Shown: positions 38,901 through 51,494 of the stretch, piece after piece
Layout: every line of letters begins with the position of its first letter
How positions within the stretch are numbered: position 1 is the first letter of the stretch
Source: Agriotes lineatus
Lineage: Eukaryota > Arthropoda > Insecta > Coleoptera > Elateridae
Reading direction: 5' to 3'
DNA: 64,000 nt
NCBI GenBank assembly: GCA_940337035.1
Contig: OW679203.1
Span: forward strand, 31,753,495-31,817,494
Notes under the pieces: model-generated
What the model was told of the DNA's origin: nothing
The model's input: the letters and a program-made list of their open reading frames with translations, nothing else
Databases searched by the model: none
Program-made: the position numbers and the translations under genes

Positions 38901-41900
38901 TCTTCGCTTCGGCCCAAAGTTCAGAAGGCTTTACCTCTCCCCGCTTGCCTAGTGTTTACTGCATTAAGGTAAGTACTTCCCAGACATAGAAGACAAATTT
39001 GAAAGCAAGCCACAAAAAATAATGAAGTCCTTATATTTTATGCAAATGTTTTTTAGTGTGCTAAGGGTCACCCTTGAAAAGTTCCCGTCTCTGGGATGCC
39101 GACGTCCTAGTTATTTTGTTTTTTTTTAGCAAGAAGCAGAAGGAGAAACCGCGTGTTTATTACAAAGAATCACGATAAAGTACCTTATCCGTTCATATTA
39201 CCGAAAAATGTCAACGACAGTTGTATTTATTTTGGCGTGTTTAATATAGCCGTATCATATTTCATAATGTTTAATTTTTAGTGAAGCAAAATACAGTACG
39301 CATTTCCATTTCAGAGAAAATAGCGCTGCGAAGAAAGCTTTCTTAGTGAAATCTTATCATAACATCACCGGCCTACACAGTAACAAAAAATTTGTCCCCG
39401 TACCTACTAATTTAACCATCGCAAGCGAAGCCTGTTTTTTAGTTTAATGTCCCTTCCCTCTTTTCCTCTAGTCGAACAACCGTTAGACTTACTGCAGGTC
39501 GTAAACGGCGAATTACCTGTGACATCTTTTATTATCCCAGGTTTTCTTTCAATAGTATATAAATATAAATTAAGTAACTAAAACTTGCAGGGCCATGGAA
39601 ATAATCTTCAAGAGAATGTTTAGTCTCTGGTACCATTCCGATTTTGTCTTTAACAGAAGCTCAATGGGAAAGGAATTCTATTACTTGGCAGATAAAATGA
39701 AAGCATTCACCAGAGCAGTAAGTATGATTAAGGGTCGCTAATAAAGTTCATCAAAACCTTTCAGAATGTTTTTAGGTTAATTTGTACAGCGCCATTATTA
39801 TTACAATATCCTAATTACATGTTTTTAAATTTCAGGTTGTTAAAGAGAAGCGGGAGGCTTATCAAAAAACTGTCCGAGAACACAAGCAGCTGCCAGAAGG
39901 GATTGCTACTGAAGGTACGCATCATATTTGGTATTAGAGAAAAATTGCTGTGTAAACACATTTCTTTAGCCAAGCTTCAGATTTCAATTTCCAAAGATTG
40001 ACTATATCGCTCAGCTGGTGTTAACTCTTATACAAATACATTTCGCCTGTAATCTGCTATTATTTAAAAAAACATACTACTTTAGTAAAACACAATTTGT
40101 TACAACAAGAATTTAACATTACGACACTAACTGCTTGTTACAAAATTTGCCGACTAAGCTTCAGTAGGAGGGAGGGTTTATTACGAAACTATTAATTAGG
40201 GCAACGACCTGTTAATCTAGATAAAGATGTTAAATGCCAAAGTCGCCACCACTTTTTCATATCGAAAAATGTTCATTAAAAGTGGAAAGATAAACATCCC
40301 TTCAAAAGTATTGGCAATGCTCGGGGCCACGCTCAGCGTAAAACTTCGGTAAACCTACCTTTATTAAATTCCTTACAACTGTTAAACTCCCTTGCTTAAA
40401 AACACATCACAAAATACAAATTCACATCCGACATCCTATGTATAATAAAGAAAAGCGCAACTAATTTAATAATAAAATGTATTAGCTTGAAAATAAAGAC
40501 GTGTAAATAATTTAACAAACATTGAACCAAACGGAACGGGTTAGTATTCGTATTTAATACTTAAATGTTTAACTAACTGATTACAAAGTTTAAAATCTAA
40601 TACAAACTAACTGGAAACTATGAAACTTGACTACAGACCGTAGCAACTACTCAAATGCTTAATTATATAATTTGGCTGAAGATTATAATTCATTTTTCGA
40701 CATCAACTAATTTCTTACAGGCGGCACTTTGTCAAATAAATGACCACTTTACTTCAAATTGCTTTAAAATTAACGAAACATACGGTACCTTATTTAGAAG
40801 TTTAAGAGCTGCCATCGTGCGTTTAACGAATCTACTGGCGGAACGGGTGTCCACTGCTAGTGCCCAAAATATTTAATGAAATGTGGGAAGAAGGCCTTCA
40901 CAACAAAGAGAGGTTGCCCTTCGTCAACGGAGACGCCAATTATATTCCCATAAAAGGGTAGATGGAAGACGCACAAAACTGGCAATTTACGACTGCAACC
41001 TTTCTCGGAAAACTAGCACAAATGAGAATCCCATTCAATATGCGCATAGTGCGATATCAGGACTTGCCAAGCTGCTATTTAGCGTCGCCCGAAAACTACC
41101 CCCCCCCCCCCCGGTATTGCTAAAGGAAAAGTTCGGAACGTACTTAAAACACAAACACCAGCTTCGACGGGGCCTTAAGGTGCTGTAACCACAAATTTCA
41201 ATTTCAACAAGATCATCAATAGCGGGCCTCCAGCAGCCGAAACTGCTGAGGGCCACCCACGCAGAATAATTGTTCTTAGTCCCTTGAATGAGTGAATTGA
41301 ACTGTCTCGACATGTAAGTGCGTTCTGCATATTGCATCACCTCTTTCAACGATCTACGAGCCTTTCGTCGGGTAGCTAAAAACTAGGTTTCAACTTGTTC
41401 CTCAGACCCAGTCTGGCTGGCTCCACTGATTAAACCGCGAAACATGTATAGCGAATCCCACTGCGGGCGAACAAATAAAATACTTGAAGGAAATTAAACG
41501 AGGGACGTGATACAGCAAAAAACTTTATATCTATAGAATTCTACGGCTGAACGACGGATAAAATAAAAATATGTCACTAATGACTTACATTTACTAGTGT
41601 TCCTATATAATTAATATACAGATTCTTTAAGATTTACATAGAACGTTGCGCAATGAAATCACAAAGATGCGGAAAAGCGCTAAATTCAAAAATTGTCCTC
41701 ACAAAGGGAGTGGGTCAAAAGTTCATCAAAATTCTTCGACGAAAGTAATCACTTTCTGGAATTCCTTATTGCAACGTATTTGCTACTAATAAAATGATCG
41801 TAGCATAAAACACAGACTTTGTGCACTAAAATATTCCATTTTTTCCAATTCTGAGGTGTACATATTCATATTATTATATTTATCTGCCTATCTAGAACCA

Positions 41901-42966
41901 CGAAAAAGGACAACCTTTCTTCAGCAACTCATAGAATTGTCAGAAGGAGGCGCCAAATTTACAGATGAAGAATTGGGAGAAGAAGTTGATACTTTCATGA
42001 TAGCGGTAAGAAAAAATATCAAGAGGAAGCTTAGTATATAGAAACAAATAACTTTACGATTGCATGCACTTAGTGAAGGTTGAAACACTTGAAACGTTTT
42101 CTAATGATGATCCGTCAATATTCTCAAATCAAACCATCTGTACTGAAGGAATAACACGCTGATGACGTTTTTATCGTATAGTAGTAATATAATTACATGA
42201 GACACTAATGTTTTCAGGGCAGTGACACAACAGCTTCAATGAACAGTTTTACCTTTATCATGCTTGGAATGCACCCCGACATACAGGTACATCTCCGGAC
42301 TACATATTTCACATTTTTCCTTTGCATAAACATTTTCTCTCCAGGAAAAAGTATATGAGGAAGTCATGGACGTCCTGGGACCAGACCGGCTAGTGGAATG
42401 CAAAGACTTGGGAAAATTCACTTACTTGGAGAGGGTAATTAAGGAAACGATGAGAATATTCCCAGTGGGTCCACTGCTTGTTCGTGCCATTAGCAAGGAT
42501 ATACAGTTGGGTAATGAAATAAATATATGTGCTTTAACATTTGTTTGTACCTTAACGACTATTTTTAGAACACTGCACAATTCCTGCTGGTTGCTCGGTG
42601 GTGATGGCCATGATAACCTTGCACAGAAATCCAGAAGTATGGCCCGATCCTCTCAGATTCGACCCTGATCGTTTCCTGCCCGAAGAAGTGGCAAAGCGAC
42701 ACCCTTACAGCTATCTGCCGTTTTCTGGAGGACCACGCAACTGCGTTGGTAAGCACTTTGTTTAGAAGAAGGAAAGTGTACTAATGTACTTATGTCTGAA
42801 AGGTCCAAAATATGCGTCCATGGCCATGAAGGCTTTGATCGCTACTGTGGTTAGAAAATATCGTATTTATACCGACTACAAGAGCGTTGAAGAAATTAAG
42901 TTGAAGGCCGATTTGATGCTGAAACCTGTGGATGGTTATAGAGTTGGCGTGGAACTAAGGGGGTAG
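29921..42966 (+). CDS. CYP4: Cytochrome P450, CYP4 family, paralogue 2 (11 exons)
   Basis: Exons: 29921-30128, 30181-30378, 30431-30616, 30675-30741, 39591-39717, 39836-39914, 41896-42005, 42218-42286, 42345-42510, 42569-42748, 42803-42966. Every exon has the same length as in gene 1, all introns are GT-AG, and the joined frame is 517 aa plus stop. Motifs: N-terminal anchor, W139-R143, EVDTFMIAGSDTT (318-330), KETMR (ExxR at 382-385), FDPDRF and FSGGPRNCVG with Cys462. About 49 residues differ from gene 1. They cluster in the N-terminus, the start of exon 2, exons 5-6, the residues after ExxR (LRLFPVGPVI versus MRIFPVGPLL) and the last 40 residues. The change after ExxR lies near a substrate-recognition region, so specificity may have shifted; this is inference. 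Introns 4 and 6 are enlarged by transposons. Confidence 0.95.
30920..31260 (-). pseudogene. LINE tail remnant inside intron 4 of gene 2
   Basis: This is the counterpart of the fragment at 10985-12010. The minus strand reads ETWALTKTF at about 31230 and MRRKKVRKPQQRWTV at about 31050. The two parts lie close together here. In gene 1 they are separated by about 650 extra bases. Confidence 0.55.
32430..33720 (+). repeat. Tandem repeat array, gene 2 intron 4
   Basis: Same repeat family as at 13185-15480, with the same left boundary context (TGCCTTTGAACAG) and right boundary (TTCACCATTTGTTC). TTATGCAT-type landmarks occur near 32588, 32762, 32952, 33316 and 33503, giving six to seven units against about ten in gene 1. 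The array has expanded or contracted since the duplication. Confidence 0.82.
33721..36150 (+). other. Gene 2 intron 4, middle
   Basis: 33730-34680 is collinear with gene 1 intron 4 (about 15490-16500). From about 35450 to 37290 the sequence has no counterpart in gene 1. The frame at 33743-34078 is not kept in gene 1 and shows only low-complexity hydrophobic residues, so I do not call it a gene. Confidence 0.5.
36160..37155 (-). pseudogene. hAT-type transposase remnant
   Basis: Several minus-strand frames give pieces resembling the ZMYM1-like hAT transposases common in insects. 37150-37005 reads RKRHQAQEAKELKSRSRD and NVIAFLLDAMRENI. 36790-36725 reads GELCYGASNMKSVISGVQKQ, like the hAT block G-x-YDGA-x-NM-x-G-VQ. 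36370-36170 reads a late segment with LASDWFMVEQI. The blocks are separated by stops and frame changes. No terminal repeats or target duplication were recognised. The insertion is inside gene 2 intron 4 and absent from gene 1. Confidence 0.5.
38117..38809. mobile_element. PIF/Harbinger-type element with 3 bp TTA duplication
   Basis: Left end ATCACGGGTCACACTCGGCT and right end (reverse complement AGCACGAGTCACACTAGGCT) are inverted. TTA flanks both sides (38114-38116, 38810-38812). Gene 1 has the uninterrupted site GTCTTAGACGCC at 18301-18312, so the duplication and the post-duplication insertion are supported directly. Subterminal regions are rich in short GCCAGCCG/GCTGGC repeats, unlike the surrounding AT-rich intron. 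A 3 bp TWA duplication is characteristic of PIF/Harbinger. No transposase is present, so the copy is non-autonomous, but it retains an accessory ORF. Confidence 0.8.
38428..38655 (+). pseudogene. MADF-like DNA-binding ORF inside the Harbinger element
   Basis: The 75-residue frame begins MNELKWNG and contains FLNIFQNYPCLWDVTSKDYL and the later ESIKKKLKV, matching the layout of MADF domains: the aromatic NYPxLWD, a charged K-x-Y segment and a third helix with IKxxL. The frame stops at 38653-38655. The next frame continues with ELNKVKKSKKSGTG, as expected for the basic linker after a MADF domain, so a small indel near 38640 probably truncated it. Harbinger elements usually carry a Myb/MADF-like accessory protein beside the transposase; this one appears to keep only the accessory gene. 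Confidence 0.6.
40089..41695. mobile_element. ~1.6 kb insertion in gene 2 intron 6
   Basis: Intron 6 is 377 bases in gene 1 and 1981 in gene 2. Alignment is good up to about 40088 and resumes near 41696 (GGGAGTGGGTC against GGGAATGGGTC), so about 1.6 kb was inserted into gene 2 or deleted from gene 1. The segment is less AT-rich in its middle and includes a C14 run at 41099-41112. No recognisable transposase, RT or terminal repeat was found. Insertion is likelier than deletion because the remaining flanks are tightly collinear. Confidence 0.6.
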
Positions 42967-43045
42967 AAAAAGATCCTAAGACACGAAGAAGTTTGTTGAA
43001 GTTAAAGGAACAGTATATAATGCTGATTTTGTGACATTGGATCGA

Positions 43046-43051
43046 AATAAA
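43046..43051 (+). terminator. Polyadenylation signal of P450 gene 2
   Basis: AATAAA lies 80 bases after the stop codon in the same context as after gene 1. Confidence 0.75.
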
Positions 43052-43112
43052 ACATTAGTTATTTGCACATTTATTTTTTAGAAAATACAATTTAAAATAT
43101 TTCAAGCACTAC

Positions 43113-43425
43113 TATTATATTTAATATAAAACAAAATAACTACAACAGTTTTTTTTTAATTTCTAACCGAACTGGCTCCTTTGAGAGGTTTTTTCTTCGT
43201 TTATTTCCAGTAGTTAGTTATCAATTTAAGAAGCGTTACAAATTGCATCGCAGGATTACTTGAAAAGTGAAGTTTTGAAGTCATTGTAGCGTCTCTGCAA
43301 TAATACAAAATCCACATAACATAAAACAATTAGTGACTGAGTTATCTACAATCTAAAAAATGCCAAATGCTATCAACAGATTCGGCTATTACATAAATAG
43401 TTCAAAGATTTCATACCAATACGCT
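43113..43425 (+). repeat. 3' flank block shared with 325-630
   Basis: This block begins just behind the polyadenylation signal of gene 2 and matches the left edge of the window. It marks the downstream edge of the duplication unit. Confidence 0.75.
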
Positions 43426-46400
43426 CTACGTTACCTGAATTATGAAATTATATGATTGCAAATTAACAATTACATCATTAGCGTTGAATGACGCCAATAA
43501 CGCAGCTTTATTTTTTTATATAATATTATACCCTCAGGAGAAAGGTAGTATACAGTTGAGCCACCCATCTTGCTTTTAATACTTGAGACACTGGAAGTAT
43601 TCCATCGGTTTTTTTTAACTTTGTTTCTACATAGAGAACCAGTCTGAACCCAAGATTGTCGGCAATACGGTAATTAATTTGCCGTTTTCTGGAGAAGTTA
43701 GTGTTGGAACTTTATGATAAACCTGTAATATTGTAATAACTTAAATATTGTAATATTTTTGACGTTATAAACTTCTGCTCTAATCAGGTAAAACTTTGTC
43801 AAATTATAATATCCAATTATTAGCCCTTAAAGGTAGCTACAGAAAATCGAGGGTTTATTTATATATTTGAGTAAACAGAGAAAACAAAATTGAGATACAA
43901 AATACACCTATTGTTATTGTAGATACAGAAAATGTTTTTAAACTACTAAATAATTCAACAATTTATGAATATATAATACATAAATTAACTTTCTCGGGCG
44001 CATGGTAGGCCACCAATCTGGCAGCTGTGCTGACGTGGACGGTGCGGTGGCGTTTGGAACTAGATTATCGATCATCCTCAGGTCTACGCCGAGTAGCGGC
44101 AAAGACTGGAACTGCAATATTGGTCTGTAACTGAACGATTGTGTACAAAACGGCAGTCCGATTTTTGACAAGTTCAATGCGTTAATGGTAATTTTAGAAT
44201 TTAATACGACCACCAGGGGTTTTTCCCGTTAAGCGGGGTTGTGTTAGTGCTCAAATTTGTAAGAAACTATTTTTGACTAGTAAGCTATACCTCGGAACTA
44301 TTTTTAACAAAGAATTCGTCAATGCAAAACTTTCCTTTTTCCCAGCTCTAAAACATAAAGCTTGCACAAAAGAAGATGCGCATAAAGGTAAAAAATACAT
44401 GATAAATGCTACACTCATATAAATACCAAATAAAATCGTAAGAGACATAAACCTATAATCTTCAGAATTTTAATATAGCTTAAGTGATGTCATTCTAACT
44501 TAAGGTTTTATTTTTTTTTAATATAGTTGAGTTTACTCTAAGTTTTATCTCAATTTGTATTAGTTGTGACTGTAAAATTTGTTTATGTATGTGCACAGTT
44601 CTAGTGTCAAAATTGAATGCAAATAAACTCGCTATAGAGTAACTTGGTTTACAATTTATCTCGCAACTGCTACATGAGCACATGTTTCTCAACCATAACT
44701 GAAAGCCGTGCGAAAACAGAGTGCGGGTGCTAACATTTGCATGTGGAATTCGTTTACTTTACGAACCCAGTTTAATACAGAAGGCCTTTTGCGTCGAAAT
44801 ATCTTTACAACACCTCAAATTGTGTATTAGCTGTTCACACAAAACCTCAGTACTCCCTAGTAATATCGTTATCGCGTACAAGGGTTGTTGTTGAGAGTGT
44901 CCTACATTCAGTAACTATACTCGATTAAAAATCGTCAAACCTGAGAGCCACTATAGGAATATTAAAAATAACTCGAACTAATTCGCCATACACAAGCAAT
45001 TCCAAAAAGTATAAAGTTGTAGCCGGTGTATTCTTCAACGATCTGCTTAGAATTGTACTGCAATCCGTCAGTAACACGCTTAAATAAGAGTTTGGCATAT
45101 ACGCAAAAAGTATTTTTAGTTTGACAACTCCGCGCACTCGAATTGGCTCGACCACCATTAGAATCATAAAGAAAGTACCAGGGAATGTGCACGCTGCAGA
45201 CAGCTGACTACAAAGAAGCACAAGGAAAATTAGTCTTCAATTCGGTGATGAAGCTGCCTAGAGAAACGGCAGGTTTGGTGTCTGCAGGCTTTTCTCCACT
45301 TAGCAGTGAAAAATCATAGAAGAGAAAAGCCTTCAGAGAATGATTTTGTCCAGCGTAGCTACATGGCACACCCTAACGGCGTATAAATATTTTCTCTAAG
45401 TGTCGGTGATGGCATCACAGCCCCAAGACGGAAATATAGTAAGCGGGGTAATAAGAGGTTTGAAATTCCACAAAATTATCAAGCGAGTAGCAAAACCGAA
45501 AGTAGATAACCTATCGAAGCATGGGGAGCAGCCAGGGGTGTTGCTTCTAAAATATGTTCGGATCCTAACTTTACTAGATACTTTTCACCTTTTCAACAAG
45601 TCAATGCCGATCGAAAATATCGGACGATTATTCTACAAAAGTGCATCTACGCAAACAAACCACATAGTACCCGAAGCAATCTATTACCTAATCAGCCCAA
45701 GATGGCTACCAGGAATTTCTCTCTCTCACACACACACTTATAGGCAATGTTTCCCACAAAATTAGACCAGGCTGCTAGGCAACCAAACACATATCAATAT
45801 AGACGTGGCTACATAACCCACAACTGACTCAAGACAACTCTTTGACAGCTATTTATACACTGCAAATATTATTATAAAGTTATAAAAAATATAACTTTAA
45901 AATGCCAAAAAAGGCTAACGAAAGAAACTAAGCCAGCGATTCATTGTTACTTTCGTAAGTGTAATGGCAAATTTTTGAAAATAAGTGGAGATTTTTGTTC
46001 TGAAGTTCCTTACCAACTTCATTTGTGATCAAAATCAAAACCTGGTTTTTAAATACGTTAAATAAAATTCTTATTTTCTTCGATATTTTTAAACCGTGAA
46101 TTATGAATCATAATTCATGGCCATTGTACAGCAGGAGTAGATAAAATAGTTAAAATAATTATGAGAATAATAAACAATAATATATTTAAACCTCACTTTA
46201 TACTCTTAATGACAGATAAAATATTTGACAGAAGTGTTTGTTCGTTTAATTAATTTTATTTTAGTTTACAAATTTGCCTAGCCATGATTACATTTTATCT
46301 TTGTTCTGCTACTCCTTTTGTTTATGTCTTCCTTATCGCACTCATTAATTTTCTATGTTCAAAACGGATTTAGGACAATCTGTATACCCTTGTAGGCATT

Positions 46401-49400
46401 TAAATAAATCTGTAATCGGCATTTTATTTTAACAAAAAGAGTTATGCTAACTTATATAATTATAAATGCGCTTCGTTGTCCAAAGGCCTTTGTGAAATTT
46501 ACCTTTAAGGAGAGCTTTTTTGGAGTGTCTGGGGTCGTTTAATTAAGGTTATCTTTACTTTTTGGTGTCGTTATTTGCTTATATAACTCCGAACACTATT
46601 TGACTTGATGCCTTTTGTAACAAAGTATATTTGATAATTTAATAATTTAACTTTCAGAATTTTACGAAAGCGGTTTAATTTTTATATTTGTTTATCATAA
46701 CTGTCTGGGTTTATTTTGTATACAACGAACCCCGCATAACTGGTAACTTTTAATTCAGGGTTGTTCAAATATCACGCTCTTTGTAATTTTTATATATGAA
46801 TAATTTAACTTGCATGTGACTTTGAAAGATTACAAACTTGGTGTTATTCGTGTAGTGTACATTTTGGTGTAATCTTTTTAGCTGTGGTTGTTTTTAATTG
46901 CTTTTCATGTATGTTGTTAAGACTCCCGATTTTCGTTAAGAACCTATGTGTAATTCCGCATTCTGCTCCCGCATATTGCAGCGTAATTTAAGCCATCGGG
47001 CATCTTTCGCAAATTCTCGAACTGTTTGGCACATATGTAGGCCAAATCCCGACATCTGTCGCATAAAGTATCTTAATTAAGGCATTTGCTTCAATCTAGA
47101 GGCGAACGCTGTAACGCATGTTCATAACATCAGAACCCTGTTAAGTGACTTAGTAAATCGCTGGTAGATGGAGTCTGCATTTAGTCCACTAGTTAAAGAA
47201 AGGCGAGGCCTTGAGGATCAGATTACCGCGCCGGCGAGACGAGCGTGACATACGGGGAAGTCCCCACGCCTTGTTGCTCGCTGTATTTTGGCGATTGCAA
47301 GTCAGCACTTCGAACAATAGGTCCTTTATGTACCCGAATGAGTGGCCGATGGATGGAAAGTTTTACGCATAACGCAATCATCGAATTAACGCCGCGTCCT
47401 GCGCGTTCCCTCCCGGAGAGTCCAATTTAAGCTTCGCTATCGCACGGATGTGCAAGTTAACTTAAGAACAAAGAACAACCCCTTTAGTTCTTAGGGACGC
47501 GTTGTACCCTTGGATTTGTGGCAGTTATAAGTGCTTTTCATCCCTTAACGTCCTGAGTACCGTAGTGTACAATTCTTCGCCCTGGTCGGCGGATTCGTGT
47601 TAGGAACGAACATAAAGCATCAATATACAGGGTGAGCTGTTGTGAGTTATCGTTTGGCTCCACCCTGTTACTTCTTCGAAGGATCTTGCCGCCACAATTT
47701 CCCGAGGACGTCGTTCAACCGTCCCTACCTGTTCATCAACCCTTGCCGCATCTAAGCTGCTATCGCAACCCTCTTCTGTAAGCATCGCCAGAGCGTTGAA
47801 TCTCCAGGTCGGAATCTTCCGGCATCAGCACTTCAACAACACAGTTGCTTGGAGCCCTAACAGTAAATCAAGGTATTGTACTAGTAGTTACATAAAACAG
47901 TGAATTGCGTATTATACCTACAGTGACGTGCGAAGTTTTGGAACTCTCAATCTATCGTATATGCTATTTGTGGGCCGCGTGCTAATTACCCGAGCCCTAG
48001 TTATCGTCAAGTAACGTAAATAGAAGCCTTCAGCATAAGTTTATGGAAGCCTAGCTCCGGGAATTGTGGAGAGCCTTGAGGCAAATTAAATTAGCGTATT
48101 CCGGGACCTAGGTGACCAATATTCACAGCGGATGCGCCGCTTCCTTGGCCTTCAGCCTTTATTGTGTTGCATTGTTTACTAACCCCAATTTGTAGCATTT
48201 GCTACTCGCACACTTGCCTTCGGGCCTGTACCTAGTATGGTAATAGATTACCCATTTTTACTGTACGTCTTGTTTTTCATTTCAATTATTTGTGTACTAT
48301 TGTGACTGACAAGGATTGAGTTTCTTGTTGCGTTGTGTATGTATTCCTTTGTACAGGGCCTAAGCAACTGGAGAAAGGACACCCAAAAGGTAGGTGTAAA
48401 AGCCAGTGCCGTAGGAGTACCCCTTGGAGTGCAACGCAACGCCACTGCGATTGGTTTTCGACGTTTGACCGGTCGTCAGCTAATTATTAATCTTAACATC
48501 TTTCAAATGTCGTGGCACCCCATAATCTTGTCTTAATAACCCGATATCGACACCCCGTCGTGGCATTTCGCCCCAAGACGCACCCTAAACCTGTGAACCC
48601 TCCCACGCGATTGAGTTCTGGCCGGACATTTGAGCTGTGGGGTTACGTACGAGGGGCGGACACTGCTACGAGCACCCCATGGGGTCTTAATGAGCAATTT
48701 ATCGCGTAACAATGTTTTGTGTTAATAGTGTTTATCTCATTTTCATAATATCTGTGCCCATTTCCATTAGATCTTGGCTACTGTTTCTATTAAAGCCTAG
48801 GTATTTGAATTTTTCTTCTGGTATTTTTTATACGATCTAAGACTAAGGTGAGATATGTGCTTTCAACGGTAAGCGAAGTTTGTTTAGTTTTCTGGTTATT
48901 CTGAAGTTACCCTCCGTTTATCTTTGGTAGCTATAAGAACAATTTTTTTCTAATCCTTACTCAAAACAATATATAATCGCCAAGGAGTCGAGTTAGCCTT
49001 GGTAGTGAGCCTATCTAGAGTGGTGAAGGATGGGACAGATATTCCTTTTTATAAAAATAATTGGCCATGATAGAATTTTCAAACAAATTAAATTGTGCTT
49101 CATTTTTATTTGAACGATATTTATTCCTCCGTCAAATTCAGAAAGTATTTTTGGAGTACCAAAAATTATATTTTAAAATGATCCTAGAGCATTAGCTAAA
49201 AAATATAATAATGATGAAACAATCGAAAAAATCAATTAAATGCAAGACGAATTGATTTTGTCTCATTTTTTTAAGTAATTGAAATTTTCCAATATTATTA
49301 AAGTTGAAGTTAAAATCTCCCCTTCTAAATTGATATGTCAAAGACGTAACGGGCTTACAATTACCTAGCATCCAGTTAAACTTAATTGCATTTCAAAACC

Positions 49401-50764
49401 TAAAATTGCGAACTAATATATAGCATTAACTTAATTTACACGTGGAGTTCGCAGAATCGGACACCGAACATTTTAAGCAACGTGGGCATCCCGACCTTTA
49501 CTATGTGTTGAACGTACTAAAATAGTTTAATTTGAAAAACTACGACATCAATGCCAATTTAAGTAATATATAGTTAGTACTTCTAACGCTCATTTAGAAC
49601 AGGTTTTTTAAACATCACATTTTTTGTAGAAACTGTCACTGTTGTCGTTTGAGTTCGTGGATTAATAATAGAGATCATTTGTATGCAAATTATAATAGTA
49701 AAACTCTGAGCAGACATGAGAATAGTTGCTTAGTTTAATAGATTTCTAACGTCATAAATGTAATTAATGGAAGTTTTTTCGCCTACTTCTTAGGCAACCT
49801 TTTTATATGACAAGTAATCATAGAATTTGTATATGACACAAGTAATAAATTCGTAAATAGGGATATTTTGTTAACATTCACAAATTGTTAGGTGATTTTG
49901 ATGCTATTAGCAATGTTTAAAGTCTTTTGTTTCTCTAGTTACTTGTTGGTAGGAAAACAAAAGCTAGACAACTGTTAATAAACAGTTTGTTAGCAACACG
50001 GTATAGGAAATTTTATTAACAAATTTGCTAAAAGCAACTGCCCCTTTTTAGTTTTTCCACACAGTGTTGACGATGCAGTTATGATTTATATCAGAGGCAT
50101 TTGGGAGTTTACAATTACACTTATAATCCCGAATAATAACTAAGAGGTGAGTCAATTTCGTGGCATAGCGTTAAAGTACTTAGCAAGTATTTCCTTCCAG
50201 CTTCACTGGTTCGCTTTATCATCTTGATTTATCGGTTTGATTTATCAACCTGTATCAAATTTGTTCGATCTTTTTGGACGTTTTTCTGTGCTATTATACG
50301 TTTTCGTCTGCTTCGTGTGTTTTTCCGGCGAATGGAGTCTTATTTATAGATAGGTACATCATGAGCGCCTGGCCTGCAACGGGTACTCGGGGTTGTTGAA
50401 GATACCAGTTGGTCTACAGCTATATTGGAACACTTCGTTTTGAAGAAGACGTTAATTTTTAAGGTTATGTTCTTAACTCACATATAAAGTAATTACTTAA
50501 TGCTTATCGTTTTACGACTTTTAATCGTGTTAATGTTTATGATGGCAGAATAACGTAAATAATCGAAAATATTTCACTTTGATTTAATAATAATTAGTTT
50601 TTAATAAGGTACCAAACATTTTTCTTATATCAGCCTTTAATTGATTGAGTTTGAAACGGTTAGTGGAGGGTGGAGAATTCTCACATACTCTATAAAATAG
50701 TATTGAGTATACTATTATAAACTCTTATTCTATTTTCAATTTTTCAGAATACTAAGTAGCTTAG
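43426..50764. other. Long intergenic region, no convincing gene
   Basis: I searched both strands for P450, transposase and RT motifs. The longest frame (45400-45765, 121 codons) has a Lys-rich first half, no recognisable domain and no supporting splice structure. A short minus-strand string at 48830-48750, PEEKFKYLGFNRN, looks like the thumb region of a LINE RT and may be a fragment. The section 47100-48700 is GC-richer than its surroundings but has no readable gene. Confidence 0.5.
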
Positions 50765-51300
50765 AGAGAGCATAGCCGGTTGGTAAAGTGCTGCGCTAGC
50801 AGTCGGTAGGTAGCAGAGCCAGTAGATATAGAGAGTACCGCCATTCTTTGATCCGTAAAAATGCTGCTATCGCCGCCATTTTTGTTCCCACCAGCAATGA
50901 CTGAATGAGGTATGTCTCAAATTTTACTTGAAATTGGCAAGACTGTAAGTCTATGTCAAATTCGAGGTTAGCAGGTTATGTTTTGCACCAGCTTGTGACA
51001 AAACTGACGCAACAACTAACCTGCTAACCTCGAATTTGACATAGACTTACAGTCTTGCCAATTTTAAGTAAAGTTTTGGATTGCCAACATACGTTACGTT
51101 GACGGAATTGTGTTACAAACCTCAAAGTGACGCATATGTCAGAGGAATAAACATGGCGGACGTGGCGGTACTCTCTATATCTACTGGCTCTGGTAGGTAG
51201 TGGGTTCGAGCGCCACACCCGGACATTGGTAACATCGAACGCTCTCCGGCCAGCATACGAACACCTTTAGTGGTCGTGACCTCTCCTGTAAGGGCATTCT
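50765..51300 (+). mobile_element. tRNA-derived SINE split by a MITE
   Basis: 50769-50813 reads AGCATAGCCGGTTGGTAAAG followed by TGCTGCGCTAGCAGTC, an A-box-like tRNA head. After the MITE insertion the sequence resumes at 51193 with GTGGGTTCGAGCGCC (B box) and a non-tRNA body to about 51300. Removing the MITE and one copy of its 8 bp duplication restores normal A-B box spacing. The element is therefore older than the MITE. Confidence 0.7.
50814..51192. mobile_element. 379 bp hAT-type MITE with 8 bp duplication
   Basis: Ends are CAGAGCCAGTAGATATAGAG and its inverted copy, extending to about 28 bases. The 8 bases GTAGGTAG are repeated exactly on both sides (50806-50813 and 51193-51200). CAG-type ends and an 8 bp duplication are diagnostic of hAT-mobilised elements. 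The interior is an extended palindrome centred near 51000 that has its own arms (50934-51062). No ORF. Confidence 0.88.
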
Positions 51301-51494
51301 TCTTTTCGAAGGTTGGTAACGTTTTCAAAATATTACTTTGGCAGACCTGATACTTAAAACAACACATTGGCGTTCGAAATATAAACAAAACGTAATTTTG
51401 AAATTTATTTGTTTAGACATTTTATGAAATGTCATTGCTAAGTGCGCACGCCTATGTATATGTCAATTGTGACGTACGGAGAAAATTGACAGCA

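Noticed and set aside
45400..45765. Longest open frame in the right half, 121 codons on +
   Set aside because: It starts with GTG, has no recognisable domain, ends in low-complexity SLSHTHTY and lacks splice or promoter support. Such a length is possible by chance in 64 kb over six frames.
48745..48830. Minus-strand PEEKFKYLGFNRN string
   Set aside because: It resembles a LINE RT thumb segment, but only about 28 residues are readable and no catalytic block is nearby, so it is mentioned but not annotated as an element.
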